From Methylocystis hirsuta (GTDB lineage: Bacteria > Pseudomonadota > Alphaproteobacteria > Rhizobiales > Beijerinckiaceae), in the NCBI RefSeq assembly GCF_003722355.1, contig NZ_QWDD01000001.1, positions 186,001-250,000 of the forward strand: a DNA stretch of 64,000 nucleotides, given 5' to 3'. Numbering within the stretch: position 1 is the stretch's first letter; each line of letters opens with the position of its first letter. Below the pieces are notes generated by a model. That model ran no database searches. It saw only the letters and a list, made by a program, of their open reading frames with translations, and was not told the origin of the DNA. A program made the position numbers and the translations under genes. Of this stretch, positions 15,673-23,117 are shown piece after piece.

Positions 15673-16668
15673 ATGTCGAATAAGACCTATGCAATCCTTG
15701 GCGGCGGAGGCAGCTTCGGCATTCACGCCGCACTCTGGCTGCTCGATCACGCTAGCCCGCGAAAAGTGATCGGCATTGGTCGCAATCCGCTGCGCGAGCG
15801 CGCGTTCTCGCTGGATATCGATCAGCGCGAAGGATACGAATATCATGCCCGTCACGTGACTTACGAAATCGATCTGCTGCTCGAACTGCTCGATCGCGAA
15901 AAGCCGGAGATCATTGTCAATTTCGCAGCGCAGGGAGAGGGCGCCGTCTCCTGGAAGCACTCCTGGCGCTTTTTTGAGACGAATTCGATGGCGCTCGCGC
16001 GTCTTTGCGAAGAATTGATGAAACGGGATTGGTTGGAGCGTTTCATTCAGATCGGGACGTCAGAAATGTACGGGTCCGTCGATCGCCCCGTGACGGAGGA
16101 CGAGCCGATCAAGCCGTCGAGCCCTTACGCCGCCTCCAAGGTCGCTTTCGACATGCATCTTCTGTCGATATCGCGATTCCTCAAGTTCCCGATGAATATT
16201 TTGAGGCCGTCGAACGCCTATTGCCCCGGGCAGCTTTTGCATCGCGTCGTGCCCAAGGCGATCGTCTCGGGGCTGCTCGGCGAGAAACTGCCCTTGCATG
16301 GCGGCGGCAAGGCGGAAAAGTCCTATATTCATGCGCGGGATCTCGGCCGGGCGATCCATCTCGTTGCGGAAGGCGCGCCGCTCGGTGCCGTCTATAACGT
16401 CGGTCCGAGCGAGCCGACTTCGATTCGGCGCGTCGTCGAGCTTTGTGCGGAGGCTGTCGGCGTTCCGTTCGAACAATTGTGCGAGGTCAGCGGCGATCGA
16501 CTCGGGCAGGACTCTCGCTACTGGCTCGACTCTTCGGCGATCAAGCGCGACGTGGGTTGGGAGCCCCGCATTGACTGGGCGGAGGGCTTGTCGGAAATGG
16601 TCGACTGGGCGCGCGCGAATCTTCCCGCTTTGAAACGCGCGCCTCGCGATTACACTTTGCGGGGGTGA
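15673..16668 (+). CDS. NAD-dependent epimerase/dehydratase, dTDP-glucose/GDP-mannose 4,6-dehydratase-like
   Basis: 331 residues. The Gly-Gly-Gly-Gly-Ser-Phe-Gly turn at residues 9-15 is an unusual form of the GxxGxxG motif. Catalytic residues are intact: Gly-Thr-Ser-Glu-Met-Tyr-Gly (Thr/Glu as in 4,6-dehydratases) and Ser-Pro-Tyr-Ala-Ala-Ser-Lys-Val-Ala. The central Arg-Pro-Ser-Asn-Ala-Tyr-Cys-Pro-Gly-Gln and the later Lys-Ser-Tyr-Ile-His-Ala-Arg-Asp-Leu are family landmarks. The Thr-Ser-Glu triad suggests a 4,6-dehydratase making a 4-keto-6-deoxy sugar. That would provide the keto group needed by the TPP enzyme downstream; this link is inference. Confidence 0.85.
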   Translation: MSNKTYAILGGGGSFGIHAALWLLDHASPRKVIGIGRNPLRERAFSLDIDQREGYEYHARHVTYEIDLLLELLDREKPEIIVNFAAQGEGAVSWKHSWRFFETNSMALARLCEELMKRDWLERFIQIGTSEMYGSVDRPVTEDEPIKPSSPYAASKVAFDMHLLSISRFLKFPMNILRPSNAYCPGQLLHRVVPKAIVSGLLGEKLPLHGGGKAEKSYIHARDLGRAIHLVAEGAPLGAVYNVGPSEPTSIRRVVELCAEAVGVPFEQLCEVSGDRLGQDSRYWLDSSAIKRDVGWEPRIDWAEGLSEMVDWARANLPALKRAPRDYTLRG

Positions 16669-16671
16669 CTG

Positions 16672-17688
16672 ATGACGTCGGCAAGAGCGGCTCGCTTGGA
16701 TAACGCCTTAGATGTAAATGTCCGCTTGGCGATGTACAAGCAGTTGCTTCGATTGCGGCTGGTCGAGGACGCTATCGCACGTCGCTATAGCGAATATGAA
16801 ATGCGCTGTCCCACCCACCTCTGCACCGGGCAAGAAGCTATTCCCGTCGGCGTATCGGCCCACCTACGTACGGATGATCTCGTATTTTCGGGACACCGTA
16901 GTCACGGCCATTACTTGGCAAAGGGCGGCAGCCTCAAGTCCATGCTCGCGGAACTCTACGGGCGAGCTACGGGTTGTGCAGGCGGAAAGGGGGGTAGTCA
17001 GCATCTGATCGACCTGTCGTGCGGCTTCATGGGATCCGCGCCGATCCTCGCCAGCACGATTTCGGTCGGCGTCGGCGCGGCCTGGGAAATTGCGATGAGA
17101 GGCGAAAGCCGGGTGGTCGTGGTCTATTTTGGGGACGGCGCCACGGAAGAGGGAACGTTTCACGAAGCAATGAATTTCGCCAGCGTCAAACGTCTTCCGG
17201 TCGTCTTCGTATGCGAAAACAACCTCTATTCGGTGCATTCCTCTTTGGATGTACGCCAGCCAAACCGGCCTATCTCGGCCCTCGGGTCCGCGCATGCGAT
17301 GGCTGCCAGTCACGCCGACGGCAATAACGTCGAGACGGTGTATCGCATGGCGGACGAAGCGATCCTCCGCGCCCGTGTGGGCGACGGCCCCACGATTATG
17401 GAATTCACGACTTACCGATGGATGGAACATTGTGGACCGAACGGCGATATCGAACTCAATTACCGCGCCGCTTCCGAACTGGCGGCATGGAAAGAGCGCG
17501 ACCCACTCACGATGTATCGCGAAGTTCTTATTGCCGATGACCTCCTGACGCCAGCCGACGACATGGCGTTGCGACGACAAATCGACGAGGAGGTCGAAGA
17601 AGCATTTTCATTTGCAAGGGCGAGCGCTTTCCCGTGCGCCAGCAATTTGATGGCCCATGTTTATCCGGCGCGGACTCGGCCCGCATGA
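16672..17688 (+). CDS. TPP-dependent dehydrogenase/transferase E1 component, alpha subunit
   Basis: 338 residues, typical of pyruvate/acetoin dehydrogenase E1 alpha. Landmarks are Thr-Gly-Gln-Glu-Ala-Ile-Pro-Val-Gly (53-61), Ser-Gly-His-Arg-Ser-His-Gly-His (73-80), and the TPP-binding motif Gly-Asp-Gly-Ala-Thr-Glu-Glu-Gly ... Glu-Asn-Asn (154-184). It starts 4 bp after the dehydratase gene and overlaps the beta subunit (ATGA). No E2 or E3 gene is nearby. Together with the sugar-cluster context, this suggests a stand-alone ThDP enzyme that transfers a two-carbon acetyl or ketol unit to a sugar rather than feeding acetyl-CoA. Function is inferred. Confidence 0.88.
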   Translation: MTSARAARLDNALDVNVRLAMYKQLLRLRLVEDAIARRYSEYEMRCPTHLCTGQEAIPVGVSAHLRTDDLVFSGHRSHGHYLAKGGSLKSMLAELYGRATGCAGGKGGSQHLIDLSCGFMGSAPILASTISVGVGAAWEIAMRGESRVVVVYFGDGATEEGTFHEAMNFASVKRLPVVFVCENNLYSVHSSLDVRQPNRPISALGSAHAMAASHADGNNVETVYRMADEAILRARVGDGPTIMEFTTYRWMEHCGPNGDIELNYRAASELAAWKERDPLTMYREVLIADDLLTPADDMALRRQIDEEVEEAFSFARASAFPCASNLMAHVYPARTRPA

Positions 17689-18743
17689 CTCGGCAGATAC
17701 GATATCAAGACGCCATCCGTGAGGCGCAGGCGCAAATTCTTGCCGCCGACCCTCGCACCTATATCATCGGGCTGGGCGCGCCCGGTCCGACCGGTATTTT
17801 TGGAACTACGAAAGATCTGCAGCGAGAATTCGGAGTAGATCGCGTGTTCGACATGCCGTCGTCCGAAAACGCGATGACCGGTGTGGCGCTCGGCACGTCG
17901 TTACTCGGGCGCCGCCCAATCGTCGTTCACATGCGCGTCGATTTCGCGCTCCTATCAATGGAGCCACTCGTCAATCAAATCGCCAAATGGCACTACATGT
18001 ACGGCGGCCACATGGTTGCGCCGCTGACGATCCGTATGATCATCGGGCGAGGATGGGGGCAGGGCCCGCAACATTCGCAATCGCTGCAGGCGTGGCTGGC
18101 CCATGTTCCGGGATTGAAAGTGGTGATGCCTACGACTGCGCACGATGTCAAGGGCATGCTGATAGCCGCGGTCGCCGATGACGCCCCAGTCATCGTGATG
18201 GAACATCGCTGGCTCTACGGTGTGACCGGCGTTGTTCCGGAGGAGATGTACGAGGTTCCCCTCGATCAGGCGGCTGTTGTTCGATCGGGGAAGGACGTTA
18301 CGTTGGCGGCGACATCTTATATGACCTTGGAAAGTCTTCGCGCCGCCGACATGCTGAGCCAAATCGGGGTGGAAGCCGACGTCATCGATTTGAGGAGCCT
18401 TACGCCGATCGATCTCCCGACGTTGAGCGCATCCATCGCGCGCACCGGACGCATTGTCGTGTCGGACACAGGGCACTCCCTGTTCGGCGTATGCGCGGAA
18501 GTCTTGGCGTTGGTCGCCGAATCGTGCTTTTCCCAACTGAAGAGCGCGCCAGGACGCGTCGGGTTGCCGCACGCCCCAACGCCCACTTCTCCGGCGCTCG
18601 CTGATTTGTATTATCCTCGCGCGTTGGACATCGCTCGTGCGGCGGCGGAAATGCTCGGCGCGGCTCATCGCCTGCCGCCTGAAATCCTAGGCGAACATAA
18701 ATGGAAGGACACACCCGATCCTTCCTTCACGGGACCGTATTGA
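17685..18743 (+). CDS. TPP-dependent E1 component, beta subunit (transketolase-like)
   Basis: 352 residues from the ATG overlapping the alpha-subunit stop. The transketolase-type pyrimidine-binding domain is visible: Ser-Ser-Glu-Asn-Ala-Met-Thr-Gly-Val-Ala-Leu-Gly carries the conserved Glu that activates TPP. Next comes Gly-Pro-Gln-His-Ser-Gln-Ser, then Lys-Val-Val-Met-Pro-Thr-Thr-Ala-His-Asp-Val-Lys-Gly. The C-terminal domain has Asp-Val-Ile-Asp-Leu-Arg-Ser-Leu-Thr-Pro-Ile-Asp. It pairs with the alpha subunit as an alpha2beta2 enzyme. The same comments on missing E2/E3 apply. A short upstream in-frame extension overlaps the alpha gene and is rejected. Confidence 0.88.
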   Translation: MTRQIRYQDAIREAQAQILAADPRTYIIGLGAPGPTGIFGTTKDLQREFGVDRVFDMPSSENAMTGVALGTSLLGRRPIVVHMRVDFALLSMEPLVNQIAKWHYMYGGHMVAPLTIRMIIGRGWGQGPQHSQSLQAWLAHVPGLKVVMPTTAHDVKGMLIAAVADDAPVIVMEHRWLYGVTGVVPEEMYEVPLDQAAVVRSGKDVTLAATSYMTLESLRAADMLSQIGVEADVIDLRSLTPIDLPTLSASIARTGRIVVSDTGHSLFGVCAEVLALVAESCFSQLKSAPGRVGLPHAPTPTSPALADLYYPRALDIARAAAEMLGAAHRLPPEILGEHKWKDTPDPSFTGPY

Positions 18744-18744
18744 T

Positions 18745-19677
18745 ATGCTGGAGGGCGGCGGACCCCGTTTTTGCGTAATAGGGGGCGACGGAGCGATCGG
18801 CGCCGCCTTGGCGAAGAGTTTGCGCGCGACAGGTAGCGAGGTCTTGGCCTCGACCAGACGCGAGGTGATCGAGCCGTTGATGCAATTCAGTCTCGATCTT
18901 CGGGCGGATTTGAACAATTTTTCGATGCCGGAATGCGACGTCCTCGTATTGACCGCGTCCGTGACAAAGCTCGCGCAATGCAGATCGGATCCGGAAACGG
19001 CGAGGCGGGTCAACGTCGACGCGCAGCTCCGGCTGGCCGAGAAAGCGGCAAGGAACGGAGCATTCGTCATCTTTCTGTCGACAGCGCAGGTGTTCGACGG
19101 CACGAAGGCCAACGTCGGTCCGAAAGAAGCGCTTGGCCCGCGCTCGGTTTACGGAAAGCTGAAGGCCGAGGCGGAATCGAAATTGTCGCGCTTGGGCGAT
19201 TCGGTCGCGATCGTCCGCTTGAGCAAAGTCGTTGGCCCGCATCTCGATTTATTCCAGCGTTGGCGCCGCGAATTGTCGCGAGGCGAAGCCATCGAGGCCT
19301 TCGAGGATCTGTTTTTGGCGCCAATCGCGATGGCGAAAGTCGTGGCAGGGGTCGAACTTATCGGTTATCGGCGCCTGGGCGGCGTCTGGCATCTGGGCTG
19401 TTCTGAGGAAATCAGCTACCTGCAAACAGGACGCCACCTTGCTTGCCGCCTTGGCGCTGACGCGCGATTGGTGGTCTCGGCCAGCGCCGCGATGGCGGGA
19501 ATTCCTGTCGAGGAGCGGCCGCTGCGGGTCTCCATGGCGCCGGGTAACCTTGAAACCGCTATTGGCGTTCGAATCGGCGACGCCCTAGAGGAACTCGACG
19601 TCGGGTTGGGCTTTGCCGATTGGGCGCGAACCGATATTTATTCCAAGAGTGATATGATCATACCCCAGGCGACGTAG
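18745..19677 (+). CDS. SDR-family nucleotide-sugar reductase (RmlD-like)
   Basis: 310 residues. Residues 9-20 hold Cys-Val-Ile-Gly-Gly-Asp-Gly-Ala-Ile-Gly-Ala-Ala. The pattern Leu-Ser-Thr-Ala-Gln-Val-Phe-Asp-Gly then Val-Tyr-Gly-Lys-Leu-Lys keeps the Ser/Thr and the Tyr-x-x-x-Lys catalytic pair. Overall it resembles dTDP-4-dehydrorhamnose reductase-type proteins that reduce a 4-keto sugar. It starts 1 bp after the E1 beta stop and ends 4 bp before a methyltransferase gene. A final keto-reduction step is a reasonable guess. Confidence 0.75.
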   Translation: MLEGGGPRFCVIGGDGAIGAALAKSLRATGSEVLASTRREVIEPLMQFSLDLRADLNNFSMPECDVLVLTASVTKLAQCRSDPETARRVNVDAQLRLAEKAARNGAFVIFLSTAQVFDGTKANVGPKEALGPRSVYGKLKAEAESKLSRLGDSVAIVRLSKVVGPHLDLFQRWRRELSRGEAIEAFEDLFLAPIAMAKVVAGVELIGYRRLGGVWHLGCSEEISYLQTGRHLACRLGADARLVVSASAAMAGIPVEERPLRVSMAPGNLETAIGVRIGDALEELDVGLGFADWARTDIYSKSDMIIPQAT

Positions 19678-19681
19678 AATC

Positions 19682-20377
19682 ATGGGGGACCAGGTGGAGC
19701 GCGAAGGCGAAAAGCAATATGCGGAATTTGTAGCCCAGATTCGCAAGCACGGCCATCAGCGCATGGGTCTGATGACGAGCTGGGCCTATCTCGACGATCC
19801 CAAGCGCCTCGCTTTCATGATGGCGCGTTACAAATTCGTGGCGAAGATGCTCGAAGGCGCCGACCATGTTCTCGAGGTTGGCTGCGGCGACGGGTTTGGA
19901 ACGAGGATCGTGGCTCAGGCGGTCAGGAAAGTGACGGCCGTTGATTTCGACCCGGAGTTTATAGAGGACGCTCGAGCTGTCGCCGGCGATCGTTACCCCA
20001 TCTCGTTTCACCGCCACGACATGGTTGCGACCCCTTTTCCCGACCGTTTTTCGGGCGCATATAGTCTCGATGTTCTTGAACATGTCGATCGCTCTAACGA
20101 ACACCGATTTATTTCAAATATCGTAGCGTCACTGATGCAAGACGGAGTTTGCGTCATCGGCGCGCCATCGCTCGAATCGCAGGCCTATGCGTCGCGGATG
20201 TCTCGTTTGGGTCATGTGAACTGCAAGACCCAGGCCGAGCTGAAAGACACCATGCTTCGCCACTTTCGAAACGTCTTCATGTTCGGCATGAACGACGAAG
20301 TTCTTCATACGGGTTACGCAAAGATGACGCATTACAACATCGCATTATGCGCCGGGCCGATCGCGGCGAATAGTTAG
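19682..20377 (+). CDS. class I SAM-dependent methyltransferase
   Basis: 231 residues. Motif I is Val-Leu-Glu-Val-Gly-Cys-Gly-Asp-Gly-Phe-Gly-Thr (near 62-73). It is followed by Ala-Val-Asp-Phe-Asp-Pro and Ser-Gly-Ala-Tyr-Ser-Leu-Asp-Val-Leu-Glu-His-Val-Asp, the UbiG/Methyltransf_11 pattern. The N-terminus (Tyr-Ala-Glu-Phe-Val-Ala-Gln-Ile-Arg-Lys-His-Gly) and the Met/His-rich C-terminus are not diagnostic. It is the second methyltransferase of the cluster and probably acts on the glycan or a lipid-linked sugar. The acceptor is unknown. Confidence 0.82.
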   Translation: MGDQVEREGEKQYAEFVAQIRKHGHQRMGLMTSWAYLDDPKRLAFMMARYKFVAKMLEGADHVLEVGCGDGFGTRIVAQAVRKVTAVDFDPEFIEDARAVAGDRYPISFHRHDMVATPFPDRFSGAYSLDVLEHVDRSNEHRFISNIVASLMQDGVCVIGAPSLESQAYASRMSRLGHVNCKTQAELKDTMLRHFRNVFMFGMNDEVLHTGYAKMTHYNIALCAGPIAANS

Positions 20378-20428
20378 TGGCCCGAGACGGATGCGCCGGC
20401 TCGTCGCTCGCGCGATAGGGTCTCCTAA

Positions 20429-20528
20429 ATGAATTGGAACGAGCGCTATTATTCGCTCGCAAACTTTAAGGACGGGATCAATTGGGATGAATGGCGATCG
20501 AACAGGCCTCACCGAACAAAAGTTGGGG
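20429..20528 (+). other. probable true N-terminus of the glycosyltransferase gene, separated by a +1 G frameshift
   Basis: From ATG 20429 a second frame encodes a protein-like run (Met-Asn-Trp-Asn-Glu-Arg-Tyr-Tyr-Ser-Leu-Ala-Asn-Phe, later Trp-Arg-Ser-Asn-Arg-Pro-His-Arg-Thr-Lys-Val-Gly). It would join the glycosyltransferase frame smoothly (Val-Gly-Arg-His-Gly-Leu-Phe-Phe) if one G were removed from the GGGG run at 20525-20528. After the run this frame becomes nonsense and stops at about 20716. Confidence 0.55.
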
Positions 20529-21716
20529 CGTCACGGTCTTTTCTTTTACCCAATTTACGCCCTTTTGGCGCGAATCCTCAGCCGCTTAGGGTATCGCTTT
20601 CTGCACACGCATATCTGGCTGATCGAGGATTTCGGCCAGCTCGCGATGGACCTAGACGTCTATTTAAAGCGGCAAATCCTCTCGGGACGAAAGGTCAAAC
20701 CAATCCTCCTGGTTGACGGTCGTACGCCCGCCAATGAGGCGCTTTTGGCGCATTGGACGCGCTATATTCATGTCGTGCGCTCACGCGCGATGAATTTCCT
20801 GCTGCGGCCATTCTTGCTGTTTCCGGAGGTCGTCGATGTTATTCCGGCGTATTCCATTGCGCACGGAGGAGCGTCGCATAATCACGAAATTCAGCGGATC
20901 TGGGGTAACCGGCCGCCGCTTTTACAGCTTTCAGAAGCGGAAATCGCCAAGGGAGAGGAGCAGCTGCGGGCCTGGGGTATGCCGGAAGGGGCCTGGTTCG
21001 TATGCGTGCACTCGCGTGAAGGCGGCTTCAAGCCCGTCCACGACTGGGCGCATAGTTTTCGAAATTCACGGATCGACGGTTACAAAGAGGCTATGCGGGA
21101 AATCGTTGCTCGCGGAGGCTGGTGCATCAGGGTTGGCGACGCAACAATGGAGCCGCTTGCGCCGGCCCCAGGGATTGTCGACTATGCGCGGTCGCCTGCG
21201 AAAAGCGCGTGGATGGATATCTTTCTCCTCGCGCGGTGCCGCTTTTTGCTCGGCAATACCTCTGGCGTTTTCGTGATCTCTGGAATTTTTGACAAGCGGT
21301 CGGCGCTCGCCAATATGGCTCCGATTGGCGCGGCCTATTCGCTTTTTCCGGGCGATATAACAATTCCCAAACTGCTTCAGGACGCGAGCGGACGCACTTT
21401 GTCTTTTGGTGAGGCGCTGGCGGACATCTCGTCCGAATACTACCTAACCACGGAGTTCGCCGAACGAGGCTTGCGGCATATTGACAATACGCCGCAGGAA
21501 ATCGTCGAACTTGGCGTGGAAATGATGGATCGGCTCGAAGGAAAATTCGTCGAAGATCCAGAAGACGCCGAATTGCAGGCGCGGTTTCGCGCCTTGATGC
21601 GCCCGGAGCATTATTCGTGGCATTCTGCAGGTCGAATCGGGGCCGCTTTCCTGCGTCGTCATCGTCATCTGCTCGACGCGCTGGCGCCCCTTGAGAAAGG
21701 GGATCACGGCTCATAG
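20487..21716 (+). CDS. TIGR04372-type glycosyltransferase (probably frameshifted near its 5' end)
   Basis: 409 residues from ATG 20487 as read. Features are Arg-Phe-Leu-His-Thr-His-Ile-Trp-Leu-Ile-Glu-Asp-Phe-Gly-Gln-Leu-Ala, Val-Cys-Val-His-Ser-Arg-Glu, Tyr-Lys-Glu-Ala-Met-Arg-Glu-Ile-Val-Ala-Arg-Gly-Gly-Trp-Cys-Ile-Arg-Val-Gly-Asp and Phe-Leu-Leu-Gly-Asn-Thr-Ser-Gly. I recognise this pattern from the TIGR04372 family of putative glycosyltransferases. It closes the cluster and would transfer the finished sugar. ATG 20487 has no convincing ribosome site; a better N-terminus lies in another frame from 20429 (separate entry). Confidence 0.78.
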   Translation: MNGDRTGLTEQKLGRHGLFFYPIYALLARILSRLGYRFLHTHIWLIEDFGQLAMDLDVYLKRQILSGRKVKPILLVDGRTPANEALLAHWTRYIHVVRSRAMNFLLRPFLLFPEVVDVIPAYSIAHGGASHNHEIQRIWGNRPPLLQLSEAEIAKGEEQLRAWGMPEGAWFVCVHSREGGFKPVHDWAHSFRNSRIDGYKEAMREIVARGGWCIRVGDATMEPLAPAPGIVDYARSPAKSAWMDIFLLARCRFLLGNTSGVFVISGIFDKRSALANMAPIGAAYSLFPGDITIPKLLQDASGRTLSFGEALADISSEYYLTTEFAERGLRHIDNTPQEIVELGVEMMDRLEGKFVEDPEDAELQARFRALMRPEHYSWHSAGRIGAAFLRRHRHLLDALAPLEKGDHGS

Positions 21717-21718
21717 GC

Positions 21719-21895
21719 CGTCGGGCTGCGCAGCAGGCGCGCGCCATGCTGCTTCGCGCCCGCGATCTTTTGGCGCGCCAGCGCGCGCGACTGATCAACG
21801 CGCTGCGCGGTCATTTGGCCGAGCATGGCGTTGTCGCCCCCCAAGGGCTGCCTGTGAAACAACCCTGGTTGCAGGAAATCGACACGCGCGCGTTC
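21719..21895 (+). mobile_element. IS110-family transposase remnant
   Basis: In the forward frame, Gln-Gln-Ala-Arg-Ala-Met-Leu-Leu-Arg-Ala-Arg-Asp-Leu-Leu, then Leu-Ile-Asn-Ala-Leu-Arg-Gly-His-Leu-Ala-Glu-His-Gly-Val-Val-Ala-Pro-Gln-Gly, is the conserved middle of IS110-family (DEDD) transposases. The DEDD residues and the C-terminal Ser-containing domain are absent, so it is an inactive internal fragment. It abuts the end of the glycosyltransferase gene and marks the boundary between the sugar cluster and the accessory stretch. Confidence 0.7.
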
Positions 21896-22354
21896 CATGG
21901 CAGCGGGCGGATTCGGCGACTGGGATGGCGTGACCTCAAAACGACGCGTGTGTGGGCGCCTCGCCTCATGGCCGTCGAGCGAGAATTTGAGGGCGCCAAC
22001 AGCCTGGGACTCGATCACGTCAGCAGTGATGGGCTCATCGAGCGCTTCGTGTGGCTGAAGCAACCGGAGAGAAGCAGACCGCGTCACGGTGAACTTGAGA
22101 TAATCCAATTCCATTGGAACGTGGCCTGCGTCCTTCTCGCCGCCGCCCTGATTAGAGCTATCGGCGCGCAACACTCCGATGCCCGATGTCTAGATCGGGC
22201 GGCGGACTTCGAGCCTTCGGCCCTGCCACCCATGGTGGGCCCGCGTTCTCTTGAACCCAAGCGACCGCGTCGAAAAGGCGCGGGCAGCTCCTTCGTTGAT
22301 TGGGAACCGTTAGCGCCTTCAAGAATTAGATCTTCGAAAGTGGAGGATCTGATT
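21896..22354. other. open but unrecognised stretch between IS110 scar and nepR-like gene
   Basis: The forward frame of the IS110 scar stays open through this stretch and into the NepR-like gene, giving a 262-codon open frame. The encoded middle section (His/Trp/Arg-rich, including Trp-Asn-Val-Ala-Cys-Val-Leu-Leu-Ala-Ala-Ala) shows no family pattern I know, and the reverse frame is also open. I regard it as non-coding or decayed DNA rather than one gene. Confidence 0.3.
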
Positions 22355-22534
22355 GTGTTGATGGTCAAAATGAACGGGGGGCAGCGTTTGCCCGACACTA
22401 CGAAGGTCGCGACGATATCTGACGACTTGCGTGCGATCTTTGCAGGCGTCGCCGCCGAGCCTTTGCCCGCCGCAATGGAGAAGCTCCTGCGGCAAATTGA
22501 GGAGCGCGTTAGATTGCAGGAAATCGGGGCTTGA
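22355..22534 (+). CDS. NepR-like anti-sigma factor candidate
   Basis: 59 residues from GTG 22355, which sits 8 nt after GGAGG (22342-22346); ATG 22361 is the alternative. The core reads Ile-Ser-Asp-Asp-Leu-Arg-Ala-Ile-Phe-Ala-Gly-Val-Ala-Ala-Glu-Pro-Leu-Pro, then Leu-Leu-Arg-Gln-Ile-Glu. This matches the two-helix NepR pattern (LRxxYxxVxxEPxPxxxxxLLxxLE) of the alphaproteobacterial general stress response, in which NepR holds the sigma factor EcfG and PhyR releases it. The length is right. Neither phyR nor ecfG is in the window, so it is an orphan copy. A perfect-stem terminator follows at 22604. The assignment rests on motif memory only. Confidence 0.5.
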   Translation: MLMVKMNGGQRLPDTTKVATISDDLRAIFAGVAAEPLPAAMEKLLRQIEERVRLQEIGA

Positions 22535-22603
22535 CGAAGGGCGAAGCTACCCAAATTTATTCGTCAGACGACCTTCCTACGTCACTCTTCTTCCGGCCTC
22601 GCT

Positions 22604-22646
22604 GGCGGCCCTGCTTTCGACCGAGAGCAGGGCCGCCTTTTCGCTT
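22604..22646 (+). terminator. rho-independent terminator after the nepR-like gene
   Basis: GGCGGCCCTGCT (22604-22615) and AGCAGGGCCGCC (22626-22637) form a perfect 12-bp stem with a 10-nt loop, followed by TTTTCGCTT. The right arm plus its T-run is partly duplicated immediately downstream (see the direct repeat at 22628-22667). Confidence 0.75.
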
Positions 22647-22667
22647 GCAGGGCCGCCTTTTCGCTTG
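22628..22667. repeat. tandem duplication of a 20-bp unit overlapping a terminator arm
   Basis: The unit CAGGGCCGCCTTTTCGCTTG occurs twice back to back (22628-22647 and 22648-22667) with no mismatch. Each copy carries the right stem arm and the T-run of the terminator, so the left arm at 22604 can pair with either copy. Confidence 0.85.
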
Positions 22668-22886
22668 AAGGCGTCGGCAAATCGACCCAAGGCTCGACGG
22701 GTGGCTCGGTTGATGCGTTACGCCGCTGCGATCTTCTCAATCAAGCTCGCGTCGTCATCGCCGATATCGAACTTATTCACGCGCGACACGACCCATTCCT
22801 AGCGCATTCTGGCCGCCCACCATCTGCGCCCTTCAAATTAACCCCGAGCGCCATAGTTCTCTCCATCAGAAGAATAGGAGGACGCT

Positions 22887-23117
22887 ATGCGCAAAACTCT
22901 AAAGCTTGGCGCAATTCTAGCAGCTGCAACGTTGTGGGCGTCGTTCGCGCACGCCGGCACATTTCACCACGGCCGGTATTTGCCAGACTATGGAGGGCAC
23001 GGCCGCCATCAGCACAGGGATTGGAGCGGCGATCGCTATGGTTACGGTGGAGGCGGACACGTTCACGGTCCATGTTGGGTGTGGGATCAAGGCCATTGGG
23101 TGTGGAATTGCCGGTGA
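22887..23117 (+). CDS. small exported Gly/His/Trp-rich protein
   Basis: 76 residues. A good signal peptide (Met-Arg-Lys-Thr-Leu-Lys, hydrophobic core to Ala-His-Ala-Gly) is followed by a mature part of about 50 residues rich in His, Gly, Tyr and Asp. It ends with Cys-Trp-Val-Trp-Asp-Gln-Gly-His-Trp-Val-Trp-Asn-Cys-Arg; the two Cys could form a disulfide. AGGAGG lies 5 nt upstream of the ATG. The WxxGHWVWN-type ending is seen in small envelope proteins of Hyphomicrobiales. Function is unknown; the His content would allow metal binding. Confidence 0.7.
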   Translation: MRKTLKLGAILAAATLWASFAHAGTFHHGRYLPDYGGHGRHQHRDWSGDRYGYGGGGHVHGPCWVWDQGHWVWNCR

